A stretch of 64,000 nucleotides of DNA from positions 16,267-80,266 of the forward strand of contig NZ_SNWQ01000032.1 in assembly GCF_004361855.1 (NCBI RefSeq). Reading direction: 5' to 3'. Under the pieces are notes generated by a model. The model saw only the letters and a list, made by a program, of their open reading frames with translations, was not told where the DNA came from and did no database searches. Within the stretch, counting starts at the first letter, position 1. Each line of letters opens with the position of its first letter. This document shows, piece by piece, positions 9,201 to 16,527 of this stretch. The DNA is from Kribbella caucasensis. GTDB taxonomy: Bacteria; Actinomycetota; Actinomycetes; Propionibacteriales; Kribbellaceae. Made by a program: the position numbers and the translations under genes.

Positions 9201-9929
9201 GAGGCCGGACTCGACGACATCGTGATCGAGAACAAGAGGCTCGCCCTGGCGATCGCGAAGGTCTTCCAGGACCCGCAGCTGACCCCGTCCAGCCCCGGCA
9301 AGGTGGTCGACATGGCGATCACCGGACAGCCGGACCAGCTCGACTGGATCAACCTGCCGTACGTGAGCACGACCGAGCCGACGGGTGGCAGCGCGTGGCA
9401 GCAGACGCAAGTGCGGTCGACGGACATCCGGATCGTCGAGAACACCGGCGAGAAGGCGGTTGTCCAGGTCACCGGCGCCTCGGCCGAGAACCCGAACCTG
9501 AAGGTGGTCACGACGTACACGGCGACGGCCGACGAGCAGTTCGTCACCGCGGCGACGACGTTCACCAACGCGACGGGCGCGCCGCTGACGGTTTGGGCCG
9601 GTGACGCGCTGGACCACGACGGTGCCGGTTCGCGCTCGGCGGTCTCGGGCAACGCGGTGGTCACCAGCGGCGGGCCGTTCAGCCACGTGCCGGACGCGAA
9701 TCGCTGGATCGGCCAGTCCGGAACAGGCGCGGACAACCAGACCTACGGGCTGGTCTACAGCGCCGGCAGCGGTGACTTCACCGGGTACTCGCAGTCGATC
9801 TGGACGATGAGCAAGTTCAAGCTCGAGTTGCCGGCCGGTGGCGGCCACACCATCACCCGGCGGATCGTTGCCGTCTCCAACGAGGGTGCCGCGGACAAGT
9901 TCGCCGTACTGAACCAGTTCGCGTTCTAG
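6288..9929 (+). CDS. Exported metallophosphoesterase fused to a PQQ-type beta-propeller
   Basis: Encodes 1213 residues. Order of parts: hydrophobic export segment (about 25-48); SdrD-B/MetallophosN-like beta domain (ATISGTVFEDRDNDNRIDTG, about 50-140); calcineurin-like phosphoesterase with metal motifs ADPHVN (near 160), SGDLTN (near 191), GNHEY (near 221), LAHQP and GHEHSN (near 325). Next come a PQQ-like propeller of repeated Y-A-x-D/x-x-T-G-x-x-x-W blades (about 485-868) and a carboxypeptidase-regulatory-like beta domain (about 871-955). The C-terminal domain of about 250 residues is unrecognised. The catalytic motifs look intact, so phosphatase or phosphodiesterase activity outside the cell is likely; the substrate is unknown. 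The ATG overlaps the upstream stop. Long open frames extend further upstream, but the residues there are antisense-like and lack the export segment. Confidence 0.9.
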   Translation: MIRLTRSSRDHQPTTKYHKLLYGVTAGLAALVIGVPLTGVLADAVDAPNATISGTVFEDRDNDNRIDTGEPVLPGVSVSDGQQIVVTDAQGRYTFGTDVERRDVDLVFVTQPAGYSVGTDDSMTPKFYRNLGQLAAGDTREVDFGLRKDRDNDGGRFTFGNVADPHVNAQLAEQITEINSTRQELAFIQVSGDLTNNATDPEFEFYKAGTANSKVPVWPAVGNHEYSAGATYAVRINNYRKHVGPEWYSFDYGDRHFLVLENNGAAPFAEQLEWVKADLAQNVKEGKRLVVLAHQPMNVPFGSPSVYDEYGKVLEQYGAELMLVGHEHSNDVEPRSDFAGTAKHIQTVSSSYTIDNSPRGFRFVNMHNKTFDNPFRIYGAEKDLTVVSPAPGTSIPRDGFPGIQVNAYDSSDAPVSVRYRIDNGSWKPLYSTGEFTWYGTLPDSTQYGDHTLLVEAADKTGAIWKATSTFTLTNEKAIKPVAGANWSQHHGDPSHTGVATDSIAAGQRLAWSYRTKGTFLTGSPAIVDGVVYAGTRDEDGDGNSAVHAVSLATGRKLWSYTVPSSVHGSIAVSDGLVFVPTLRGTLFAVDAKTGQLKWRNDPGPAPEGNNQRTYGYYGVTVAEGKVLYPYQTRHGEASRGLLVALDVKTGQRIWASPMSGATMSDGTPAVSNGHVYVGNETADRVISYNLETGAVEWTGTAALGGWQDGIPSAADGRVFIGSGNGIIARDGATGATLWSYRSSWPSLVNGNATPAAAAIKGDVVYMGFPSGEVAALNAGTGAVIWKRLLPGKQYRGGSFTSPVVSGNTLFVGSNGGSFYALDAQTGQPLWQQDLGTWVSAGPVVSGNTVVVGAFDGNLYAFTPGGVAAKPWPVVSGKVTKKDSGEPVASTAVTVLQNEMSIGSTTTDAAGNYRLALEKGAGTYTIQSAQLGYATAAKEITVGDGGAAGVNLEISPVNVDASVGKRLPSGLVEAGLDDIVIENKRLALAIAKVFQDPQLTPSSPGKVVDMAITGQPDQLDWINLPYVSTTEPTGGSAWQQTQVRSTDIRIVENTGEKAVVQVTGASAENPNLKVVTTYTATADEQFVTAATTFTNATGAPLTVWAGDALDHDGAGSRSAVSGNAVVTSGGPFSHVPDANRWIGQSGTGADNQTYGLVYSAGSGDFTGYSQSIWTMSKFKLELPAGGGHTITRRIVAVSNEGAADKFAVLNQFAF

Positions 9930-9950
9930 TTCCTACGCCCGACGCTGTTA

Positions 9951-9992
9951 CGTCCGGAGAACTGGCGGAACGCCCCGCCGGTTCTCCGGACG
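9951..9992. terminator. Long hairpin between convergent genes
   Basis: CGTCCGGAGAAC (9951-9962) pairs perfectly with GTTCTCCGGACG (9981-9992), and inside it GGCGG (9964-9968) can pair with CCGCC (9975-9979). The hairpin lies 22 bases after the phosphoesterase stop and 10 bases before the stop of the convergent gene. There is no clear T-run, so it is probably a bidirectional structural terminator of the GC-rich type. Confidence 0.7.
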
Positions 9993-10002
9993 CAGGCTGT
10001 TG

Positions 10003-10470
10003 TCAGTTGGCGGCAGCGGTCCAGCGGGTGGCAGCCGTGGAGTGCCGGTACGGCGTGTCGGTGGGCAGCGGACCGATCGTGGTCAGCCCCGTGATCGCGG
10101 GCTCGGCCGGCTTCGGCACGGCCAGGGTCCCGTCAGGTGCGAGGGCCTGCACCTCTTCGACCGTGAAGAATCCGACCGGGCGGACCCCTTCGGTGATCAC
10201 CACGACGCAGCCGGGGACCACCTGCTGGGCACGATGGCCCTGCCCGGGAACCAGAATCCCCTCGGCACCCGACCGCCAGGCGCCCGGCGCGAACCGGCGC
10301 AGCGCGATCCCCACCTGCCCGTCCTCGGCTGTCCGTGGCGGCAGGAACGCGGTGGCTGTGTAGTCGTAGTCGTAGTCCGGCTCAGGCGGCCCGGACACTC
10401 GCCCACCCTGCTGGGGCGTCAGCCAAACCACCATGCCCCTGATCGAGAGCGACCCCGTCATCATGACCAT
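10003..10470 (-). CDS. Small protein with EF-Tu-type beta-barrel-like motif
   Basis: Encodes 155 residues if translation starts at the ATG at 10470; an in-frame ATG at 10434 would give 143 and begin MVVWLTPQQGGRVSGPP. That motif, followed by TATAFLPPRTAEDGQVGIALR and GCVVVITEGVRPVGFFTVEEV, resembles small actinobacterial proteins with a beta-barrel of the elongation-factor domain-2/3 type, for which I know no function. A DYDYDY run follows the motif. There is no signal peptide or membrane segment. The gene converges on the phosphoesterase and its start faces glnE, with an inverted repeat between. Confidence 0.6.
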   Translation of the reverse strand: MVMMTGSLSIRGMVVWLTPQQGGRVSGPPEPDYDYDYTATAFLPPRTAEDGQVGIALRRFAPGAWRSGAEGILVPGQGHRAQQVVPGCVVVITEGVRPVGFFTVEEVQALAPDGTLAVPKPAEPAITGLTTIGPLPTDTPYRHSTAATRWTAAAN

Positions 10471-10584
10471 GACCAGTCATCATGCCCGTCACCGAACGCT
10501 TTCGCCAAGCGACTCCGTGTGTTGACCGCAATCCGGTCGCAACCCCACCGCGATCCCCCCGCGACACCCCCCGCCGCTAGGCCG

Positions 10585-10673
10585 AATCTCAGAGGCCAAC
10601 CTCCGAGATGGCAGGTTGCCCCGCCGGATTCCCGAGGGGTAACCATTCAGCTGGGAGGTTGGCCTCTGAGATT
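10585..10673. repeat. Perfect 20-bp inverted repeat upstream of glnE
   Basis: AATCTCAGAGGCCAACCTCC (10585-10604) is repeated as its exact reverse complement at 10654-10673, with a 49-base centre. The pairing is partly extended by CCCCCCGC before the left arm and GCCGGGGG after the right arm. The centre contains a further imperfect copy of the arm sequence (AACCTCC then GGCAGGTTGCC). It ends 27 bases before the glnE start. It could be a leader-RNA hairpin, an operator or a small mobile palindrome; the sequence does not decide. Confidence 0.85.
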
Positions 10674-10700
10674 TGCCGGGGGAATGGATAGCCTGCGGGG

Positions 10701-13685
10701 GTGGCTGAGTCGCGGAGGTTGTCGGGTGAGGGGCGGCTGGTCCGGCTGGGGTTCGCGGACCCGCAGCGGGCGGCGAAGCTGCTGGACCAGTTGGACGCGC
10801 TGGACTCGCACAGCCCGATGGCGACCGACCAGCTGATCAACTCGCTGTCCGAGACGGCCGACCCCGACCTCGCGCTGCACGGACTGCTCGGCACGGCCGA
10901 GGCGCTGCACCAGCACGGGTACGACCTGGCCGTGTTCGCGCGGACGCTCGACATGGACGACGGCTTCCGCCGCCGCTTGTGTTGCGTGCTCGGCGCGAGT
11001 GAGGCGCTCGGGCGGCACCTGAGCGTGCACCCGCGGCACTGGTACGACCTGGCCGACCCCGCGTTGGCCCGAAGTGGACCGGGTCCGGACGACGTGGCCG
11101 CGCGGCTGGTGACCGCCGTGGACGCGGAGAACCCGGTGGACGCGCTGCGGGTCGAGTACAGGCGGCTGTTGCTGCGGTTGGCAGCGCGGGATCTCGCCGA
11201 GGGACTGCTGGTCGACGAGGTCGCCGCAGTACTGGCTGACCTTGCCGGTGGCGCGTTGGAGACGGCGCTGCACATCGCGCGGAACGACTACTTCAAGGCA
11301 CACCCCGGCGCGGCGGACTGCCGGCTCGCGGTGATTGCCATGGGCAAATGTGGTGGGCGCGAACTCAACTACGTCAGCGACGTGGACGTGCTGTTCGTCG
11401 CGGAACCGCATGACGGTGAGGCCGAGTTGCCCGCGCTGAAGACGGCGACCCAGTTGGCGTCGGCGGTGATGCGGATCTGCTCGGCGCGCACCGCCGAGGG
11501 CACGCTCTGGCCCGTCGACGCGGCGCTCCGGCCGGAGGGCAAGTCGGGACCGCTCGTACGGACGCTCGACAGCCACCTCGCGTACTACCAGCGCTGGGCC
11601 AAGACGTGGGAGTTCCAGGCGCTGCTCAAGGCCCGCCCCGTCGCGGGTGACGTGGAGCTGGGCCGGGAGTACGCCGAGCGGACCGGCCGGCTGGTCTGGT
11701 CCGCGGCCGACCGGGAAGGGTTCGTCGGCGACGTCCAGGCGATGCGCCGCCGCGTGGTCGATCACATCCCCGCGGCGGATGTCGACCGGCAGCTGAAGCT
11801 CGGTCCGGGTGGTCTACGTGACGTCGAGTTCGCCGTACAGCTGCTGCAGCTCGTGCATGGTCGCAGCGACGAGTCGGTGCGGAGCGGGACGACGTTGGTC
11901 GCGCTGGAGCAGCTGACCAGTTCCGGGTACGTCGGGCGTACGGACGGCGCGGTGCTCGCGGATGCGTACCGGTTCCTGCGGTCGATGGAGCACCGGATCC
12001 AGTTGTACCGGTTGCGGCGTACCCACCAGGTCCCCGACGACGAGGAGGACCTGCGCCGGCTGGGCCGCTCGCTCGGGTTCACGAAGAACCCGGTGGCCGA
12101 CCTGGTCGCTGCCTGGAAGAAGCACGCGCTCGAGGTCCGGCGGTTGCACGAGAAGCTGTTCTACCGGCCGTTGCTGGCCGCCGTCGCGCGCATCCCGGGC
12201 CAGGAGGTGCGGCTGACTCCGGAGGCGGCGCGGCAACGGCTGACGGCCCTCGGGTACGCCGATCCGGCGTCGGCGCTGCGGCACATCGAGGCGCTGTCCG
12301 AGGGGGTGTCGCGGCGTTCGGCGATCCAGAAGACGTTGCTGCCCGCGATGCTCGGCTGGTTCGCCGAGTCGCCGGATCCGGATGCCGGGCTGCTCGCGTT
12401 CCGGACCATCTCGGACACGCTCGGCTCGACCCCGTGGTACCTGCGCCAGCTCCGCGACGAGGGCGCCTCGGCCGAGCGACTCGCGCACCTGCTGGCCAGC
12501 GGCCGGTACGCCGTCGACCTGCTCCAGCGGGCCCCCGAAGCGACCGCGATGCTGGCCGACGAGCGCGAACTGGTCCCGCGGACCCTCGACGCCCTGCAGT
12601 CCGAGATGTCCGCGGCCGCCGGTCGGCATGACGATCCCGAGGCGGCGGTCGGGGCAATCCGGGCGGCCCGACGGCGGGAGCTGTTCCGGGTCGCGGCGGC
12701 CGACCTCTCGGACCTGGTCGAGGTCGAGGCCGTCGGCGAGGCGCTGACCAAGATTTCGGTGGCGACCCTGACCACCGCTCTCGACGTCGCCCGGCGGACC
12801 GTGGCGAAGGGCGAACCGGAACCGACCAAGCTGGCGATCGTCGCGATGGGCCGGTTCGGCGGGCACGAGCTCAGCTACGGCAGCGACGCCGACGTGATGT
12901 TCGTGCACGACCCATTGCCGGGCGCTTCCGAGAAGGCCGCGACCGACTTCGCCACCCAGGCCGCATCGGAGCTCCGCCGGTTGCTCGCGCTGCCTGGTGC
13001 CGACCCCGCGATGGCCGTCGACGCTGACTTGCGACCCGAGGGACGCCAGGGCCCACTCGTCCGGACGCTAGCCTCCTATGCCTCGTACTACGCGCGCTGG
13101 TCGGCCGTGTGGGAAGCGCAGGCGTTGCTCCGGGCCGACCCGTTGTGTGGCGATCCCGCCCTGTGTCAGGGGTTCCGCGAACTCATCGATCCACTGCGCT
13201 ACCCGGCGGACGGCGTACGGGTCGCCGACGTGATGGAGATCCGCCGGATCAAGGCGCGCGTGGATGCGGAACGGTTGCCGCGAGGCGCCGATCCCGCGAC
13301 CCACACGAAGCTCGGCCCCGGCGGTTTGGCCGACATCGAGTGGACCGTCCAGTTGCTGCAGTTGCGAGAGGCGCACCGGGTCGAAGGACTGCGAACCACG
13401 CGCACCCTCGGCGCTCTCCGTGCTGCCGTCGAGGCCGGACTCGTCACGCCCCACGACGCCGACGTACTACGGAACGCGTGGGAGCTCGCGACCCGGATCC
13501 GCAACGCGATCATGCTTGTCCGCGGCCGTCCGGGCGACTCGCTGCCGCGGGACCCACGCGATCTGGCCGCGGTAGCGCAGATCTGTGGCTACCCACCCGG
13601 CGAGACCAGCCGCTTCGCCGACGACTACCGCCGCCGCACCCGCCGCGCCCGAATAGTCGTCGACCACCTCTTCTGGGGCGAGTGA
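10701..13685 (+). CDS. glnE: Bifunctional glutamine synthetase adenylyltransferase/adenylyl-removing enzyme
   Basis: GlnE attaches AMP to, and removes it from, a conserved tyrosine of glutamine synthetase, tuning its activity to nitrogen status. The 994-residue product has the expected length and two nucleotidyltransferase modules: the N-terminal motif GGRELNYVSDVDVLFV (near 218-233) and the C-terminal GGHELSYGSDADVMFV (near 720-735), each followed by a KLGPGGLRDVE- or KLGPGGLADIE-type segment. Both G-G-x(16)-D-x-D pairs are intact. It starts at a GTG. In relatives it sits beside glnA2; here it is 5.6 kb downstream on the same strand. The 20-bp inverted repeat just upstream may affect its expression. 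Confidence 0.96.
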   Translation: MAESRRLSGEGRLVRLGFADPQRAAKLLDQLDALDSHSPMATDQLINSLSETADPDLALHGLLGTAEALHQHGYDLAVFARTLDMDDGFRRRLCCVLGASEALGRHLSVHPRHWYDLADPALARSGPGPDDVAARLVTAVDAENPVDALRVEYRRLLLRLAARDLAEGLLVDEVAAVLADLAGGALETALHIARNDYFKAHPGAADCRLAVIAMGKCGGRELNYVSDVDVLFVAEPHDGEAELPALKTATQLASAVMRICSARTAEGTLWPVDAALRPEGKSGPLVRTLDSHLAYYQRWAKTWEFQALLKARPVAGDVELGREYAERTGRLVWSAADREGFVGDVQAMRRRVVDHIPAADVDRQLKLGPGGLRDVEFAVQLLQLVHGRSDESVRSGTTLVALEQLTSSGYVGRTDGAVLADAYRFLRSMEHRIQLYRLRRTHQVPDDEEDLRRLGRSLGFTKNPVADLVAAWKKHALEVRRLHEKLFYRPLLAAVARIPGQEVRLTPEAARQRLTALGYADPASALRHIEALSEGVSRRSAIQKTLLPAMLGWFAESPDPDAGLLAFRTISDTLGSTPWYLRQLRDEGASAERLAHLLASGRYAVDLLQRAPEATAMLADERELVPRTLDALQSEMSAAAGRHDDPEAAVGAIRAARRRELFRVAAADLSDLVEVEAVGEALTKISVATLTTALDVARRTVAKGEPEPTKLAIVAMGRFGGHELSYGSDADVMFVHDPLPGASEKAATDFATQAASELRRLLALPGADPAMAVDADLRPEGRQGPLVRTLASYASYYARWSAVWEAQALLRADPLCGDPALCQGFRELIDPLRYPADGVRVADVMEIRRIKARVDAERLPRGADPATHTKLGPGGLADIEWTVQLLQLREAHRVEGLRTTRTLGALRAAVEAGLVTPHDADVLRNAWELATRIRNAIMLVRGRPGDSLPRDPRDLAAVAQICGYPPGETSRFADDYRRRTRRARIVVDHLFWGE

Positions 13686-13792
13686 CATTCATCGCTGAAA
13701 CGGCCGGGAATGCGTGCTGAAAGCGCTCTGCGAGCACCCTGCACGACTACCGCGTCACGGCTTAAACCAAGCCACATCGGGGCGGGCGCCGT

Positions 13793-13822
13793 TTGACAGG
13801 CAACCATTTGGTTGCTTAATCT
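13793..13822 (+). promoter_or_regulatory. Promoter of the arsR-like gene
   Basis: TTGACA (13793-13798) matches the -35 consensus exactly; TAATCT (13817-13822) fits the -10 pattern TAnnnT with an 18-base spacer. Transcription would start near 13829-13830, exactly at the GTG chosen as the start codon, suggesting a leaderless mRNA. Confidence 0.7.
13800..13815. promoter_or_regulatory. Operator palindrome inside the arsR promoter
   Basis: GCAACCA-TT-TGGTTGC is a perfect 7-base inverted repeat filling the spacer between the -35 and -10 elements. A repressor bound there would block RNA polymerase, and the adjacent ArsR-type gene is the natural candidate (autoregulation, inferred). Confidence 0.75.
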
Positions 13823-13829
13823 CGGAGGA

Positions 13830-14141
13830 GTGGACCTGGTTTTCAAGGCGCTGGCGGATGGTGGGCGGCGGCAGTTGCTGGATGCGCTGCGGGAGCGCAA
13901 CGGACAGACGCTGACCGAGCTGTGTGACCAGCTGACCGAGATGACCCGGCAAGGCGTCACCAAGCACTTGCGGATCCTCGAGGACGCGGGGCTGGTGGTG
14001 ACCGTCCGGCGCGGCCGGAGCAAGTATCACTACCTGAATCCAGTGCCGATCAACGAGATCGCCGAACGCTGGATCGGCAACTACGAACGAGACAAACTCC
14101 GCGCCCTGAGCGCGCTGAAAGCAGCCCTGGAGGAGAAGTGA
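13830..14141 (+). CDS. ArsR-family winged-helix repressor
   Basis: Encodes 103 residues from the GTG at 13830. It shows the ArsR winged-helix order: VFKALADGGRRQLLDALRE, recognition helix TRQGVTKHLRILEDAGLV, wing RRGRSKYHYLN, then a C-terminal helix. There are no metal-binding cysteine pairs of the classical SmtB/ArsR type. It belongs to the subgroup usually paired with an SRPBCC (AHSA1) gene, which follows here with a 4-base GTGA overlap. The start is set by the promoter position; an in-frame TTG at 13812 lies inside the operator and is unlikely. Regulation is probably by binding to the palindrome at 13800-13815. Confidence 0.88.
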   Translation: MDLVFKALADGGRRQLLDALRERNGQTLTELCDQLTEMTRQGVTKHLRILEDAGLVVTVRRGRSKYHYLNPVPINEIAERWIGNYERDKLRALSALKAALEEK

Positions 14142-14581
14142 GCAAGCCTGCGATGGTGCATGTCACCTACATCGAGACCACCCCGGAGAAGCTTTGGCAA
14201 GCGCTGACCGACGGCGCCTTCACCACGCTGTACTGGTTCGGCCGGCGGATCGAGTCCGACTGGTCCGTCGGTTCGCCGGTCCGGTTCTACGACAGCGCCG
14301 ACGACAGCCTGACCGACTCCGGCGAGGTGCTCGTGTACGACGAACCGAAGACGCTCGCCTACACCTTCAAGAACGAGTACCTGGACGACCGGAAGGACGA
14401 CGAGCCCAGCCGGGTCACCTTCACCATCGAGCCGGCCGGCCAGGGTGTGGTCAAACTGCAGGTCGTCCACGACGAGATCGAGGCCGACCAGGTCGAGGGC
14501 TGGCGGAACGGCTGGAGCCCGATCCTGGCCAACCTGAAAACCTTCCTCGAGACCGGCCGCACGCTGCGGATCGAGTTCTGA
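14138..14581 (+). CDS. SRPBCC/AHSA1-domain protein
   Basis: Encodes 147 residues with the SRPBCC fold signature of the AHSA1 group: YIETTPEKLWQALTDGAFTTLYWFG at the N-terminus, then VGSPVRFYDS, a beta-sheet region and a long C-terminal helix ending WRNGWSPILANLKTFLETG. Such proteins bind hydrophobic ligands and are commonly cotranscribed with an ArsR-type repressor, as here (stop and start overlap by 4 bases). The ligand is unknown. The C-terminal helix is intact and the length is normal. There is no signal peptide. Confidence 0.88.
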   Translation: MSKPAMVHVTYIETTPEKLWQALTDGAFTTLYWFGRRIESDWSVGSPVRFYDSADDSLTDSGEVLVYDEPKTLAYTFKNEYLDDRKDDEPSRVTFTIEPAGQGVVKLQVVHDEIEADQVEGWRNGWSPILANLKTFLETGRTLRIEF

Positions 14582-14663
14582 ATCCGTGCCTGAGGTTGTC
14601 GGGAGGCAGGCGCGAGGGGAATAGGCGAAGGGCGCGGAGCCGCTGGTATCCCGAGGCGAGCGA

Positions 14664-15548
14664 TCACTTCCGGCCGATCTTGGTGAGGGCGGTCTCCACC
14701 TCGTAGAGGTCACGCTCGTTGCACTCGACCCAGCGTCGTTCGTCGGCGTCGAGCTCGGCGATGAAGGCATACCGGGTTCGGACGGTCGCGATCCACTCGT
14801 CCATGCGGACCGGTCGGGTCAGGTAGCCGATGTCTTCTGAGCGGAAGTCCTGGGTGGTCCGAGCTCGGAGGACCTCGGTGGGATCGACTGGCTTGCCACC
14901 CCTGCCGTCGACGACGACGTCACGGTAGACCTTGAGCACCCACAGGCGTCGTACGAGCGGCTCGTACATCGCGCCGGCACTGGCGAACCACTGCAGGTCG
15001 TAGAGGTCACGGGCCAGCGAGACCCGGCGGTAGCGGGCGAGCTTCTCGGCGACGGCCTCTTCGATGCGCACCACCGGCGTCGGAGGCAGGGCGAAGTCGT
15101 AGCGATCGTGGATCGGTAGGCGTTCGGGTTCGAGCGCCTCGGCGTCGAGACTGAGCTGGTGGCGAGCGAGCTCGACCTTGGCGCCGAGCTGTGGGCGCCC
15201 GAATGGGGTCTCGACCCTGAGATCGCCACGCCGACCGTCGTCTCCGAGGTTCTCGATCGCGAAGGAGAAGCCGTCCACTCCGACGCCGTCGAGTGCCTGC
15301 AATGCGGCAAGGGCGAGGTCCTCAGCGGGCGCGGCGAAGTCGAGGTCGGTGGAGAATCGACCGGCGTTGCCGGCGCGAAACTTCCGAAGCGCAGTGCCGC
15401 CCTTGAACACCAGCCCGCGCTCGAAGAGCCCGGCCTCATGCAGCAGGTGGAGTGCGTGGTCCTGGGCTATGTCGAGCAGCGCGGCATCGCGACCGCCCTT
15501 GACTCCCTGGTAATGGCGGACGAGGTGACCCTCGGTGACGCGGGTCAT
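14664..15548 (-). CDS. AbiEii-type nucleotidyltransferase toxin
   Basis: Encodes 294 residues starting MTRVTEGHLVRHYQG. The AbiEii/AbiGii nucleotidyltransferase signature is present: KGGTALRK (residues 49-56), then GRFSTDLDF (63-71) with the two metal-binding aspartates, and a later EKLARYRR...ARDLYDL segment (near 175-200) matching the family's third and fourth motifs. Well-studied members are toxins that modify RNA or tRNA and are countered by AbiEi. The start overlaps the stop of the upstream AbiEi gene by 4 bases (ATGA), the standard order of these modules. All key residues look intact, so it should be active. Confidence 0.9.
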   Translation of the reverse strand: MTRVTEGHLVRHYQGVKGGRDAALLDIAQDHALHLLHEAGLFERGLVFKGGTALRKFRAGNAGRFSTDLDFAAPAEDLALAALQALDGVGVDGFSFAIENLGDDGRRGDLRVETPFGRPQLGAKVELARHQLSLDAEALEPERLPIHDRYDFALPPTPVVRIEEAVAEKLARYRRVSLARDLYDLQWFASAGAMYEPLVRRLWVLKVYRDVVVDGRGGKPVDPTEVLRARTTQDFRSEDIGYLTRPVRMDEWIATVRTRYAFIAELDADERRWVECNERDLYEVETALTKIGRK

Positions 15549-16348
15549 GAGCCGGTCCCGATGCTCAGGTAATTGAAGAGCAGGGTGTCGTTGACCTTGG
15601 TGTTGCTGTCGAAGAATCCACCCGCTTCGCGCGGCCCGAGCCATGCGATCTCGGATGGCGGATAGGCCTCGACGATCGCAGCCGCGGCGTGTTCGCTGTC
15701 CGAGGCCGCAAGCAGGTACGCCGCCCGTTGGCGAGTGGCGTTACCCATCGGCTGCAGCAACTCGACCACATTCGCGGTGTCGACACCGGGCGCAGCTTCT
15801 GCGAGCCACTGTCCAAGGCCGGCGACATCCTTGTAGGCCGAGGGCCGGGCAGCGATCCCGACGAGCAGACCTTCGAGGGTCCACGAAGGCAGGCCGTTGA
15901 CGGTGGCGATCGCCGAGGACTGCAGCTCAATCCGGACGTAGCGCCAGTCGCCCGCAAGCGCCTTGGGGAACCTCTCGTTATCCGGGAGCGCGACGACCTC
16001 CTGCTCGGGAATGCGCTGAGCGAACCCAAGGACTGATGCTGCCGACTCCATAGCGAGCACGCCTCCCCAGGTTGGGTCGACTGCACGCTGAGCACGGAAT
16101 TCGATGAAGCGGTCGCCTGAGCTGTAAGCCCCTCCTCGCGCGCCTGGAAGGAACTCCCAGGCGTGTCGGGTGCGGAGTCGCCCGAGCCAACCATCACGCT
16201 GGAGCTCGTAGGCGAGTCGGCGAGGATCTCCATCCAGGTCGACCTGGTGCAGGACAGTTGCCAGTCGATCAACCGTAACGACGACGTCGCCATCCAGCTC
16301 AAGCTGCTCGACCACGTCTGCAACGGAACGAGTGATCACACGAGCCAC
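15545..16348 (-). CDS. AbiEi-type antitoxin
   Basis: Encodes 267 residues from a GTG preceded by an AAAGGTGG ribosome site. The N-terminal part (SVADVVEQLELDGDVVVTVDRLATVL) reads as a winged-helix DNA-binding region. The central part (LAMESAASVLGF...VRIELQSSAIATVNGLPSWTLEGLLVGIAARPSAYKD) matches the C-terminal antitoxin domain found with AbiEii toxins. It is placed directly upstream of and overlapping the toxin gene. AbiEi proteins neutralise the toxin and repress their own promoter; the inverted repeat at 16394-16412 is a plausible binding site. Confidence 0.85.
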   Translation of the reverse strand: MARVITRSVADVVEQLELDGDVVVTVDRLATVLHQVDLDGDPRRLAYELQRDGWLGRLRTRHAWEFLPGARGGAYSSGDRFIEFRAQRAVDPTWGGVLAMESAASVLGFAQRIPEQEVVALPDNERFPKALAGDWRYVRIELQSSAIATVNGLPSWTLEGLLVGIAARPSAYKDVAGLGQWLAEAAPGVDTANVVELLQPMGNATRQRAAYLLAASDSEHAAAAIVEAYPPSEIAWLGPREAGGFFDSNTKVNDTLLFNYLSIGTGS

Positions 16349-16374
16349 TGTCGTTCACCACCTTTCTTTGGTCG

Positions 16375-16412
16375 ATATTAGCAAACTACGGGTGTGAATG
16401 ACAATGATTCAC
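16375..16412 (-). promoter_or_regulatory. Promoter and inverted repeat of the abiE module
   Basis: On the minus strand TTGTCA (16404-16399) and TAATAT (16380-16375) are spaced by 18 bases and fit -35 and -10 elements. GTGAAT (16394-16399) and ATTCAC (16407-16412) form an inverted repeat over the -35 element with a 7-base centre, suitable for autorepression by the antitoxin. The AbiEi start lies about 20 bases after the predicted transcription start. Confidence 0.6.
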
Positions 16413-16527
16413 GCTCTAAGGGGAGAACGGCGCGTCTAGGAGCTCAGCCGTCAGTGGGTTAACGCCTCGCTGCGGCGGATGTAACGGGCTGAATCGCCCT
16501 TCGACGTCGGCCGTTTAAACTCGCTGG

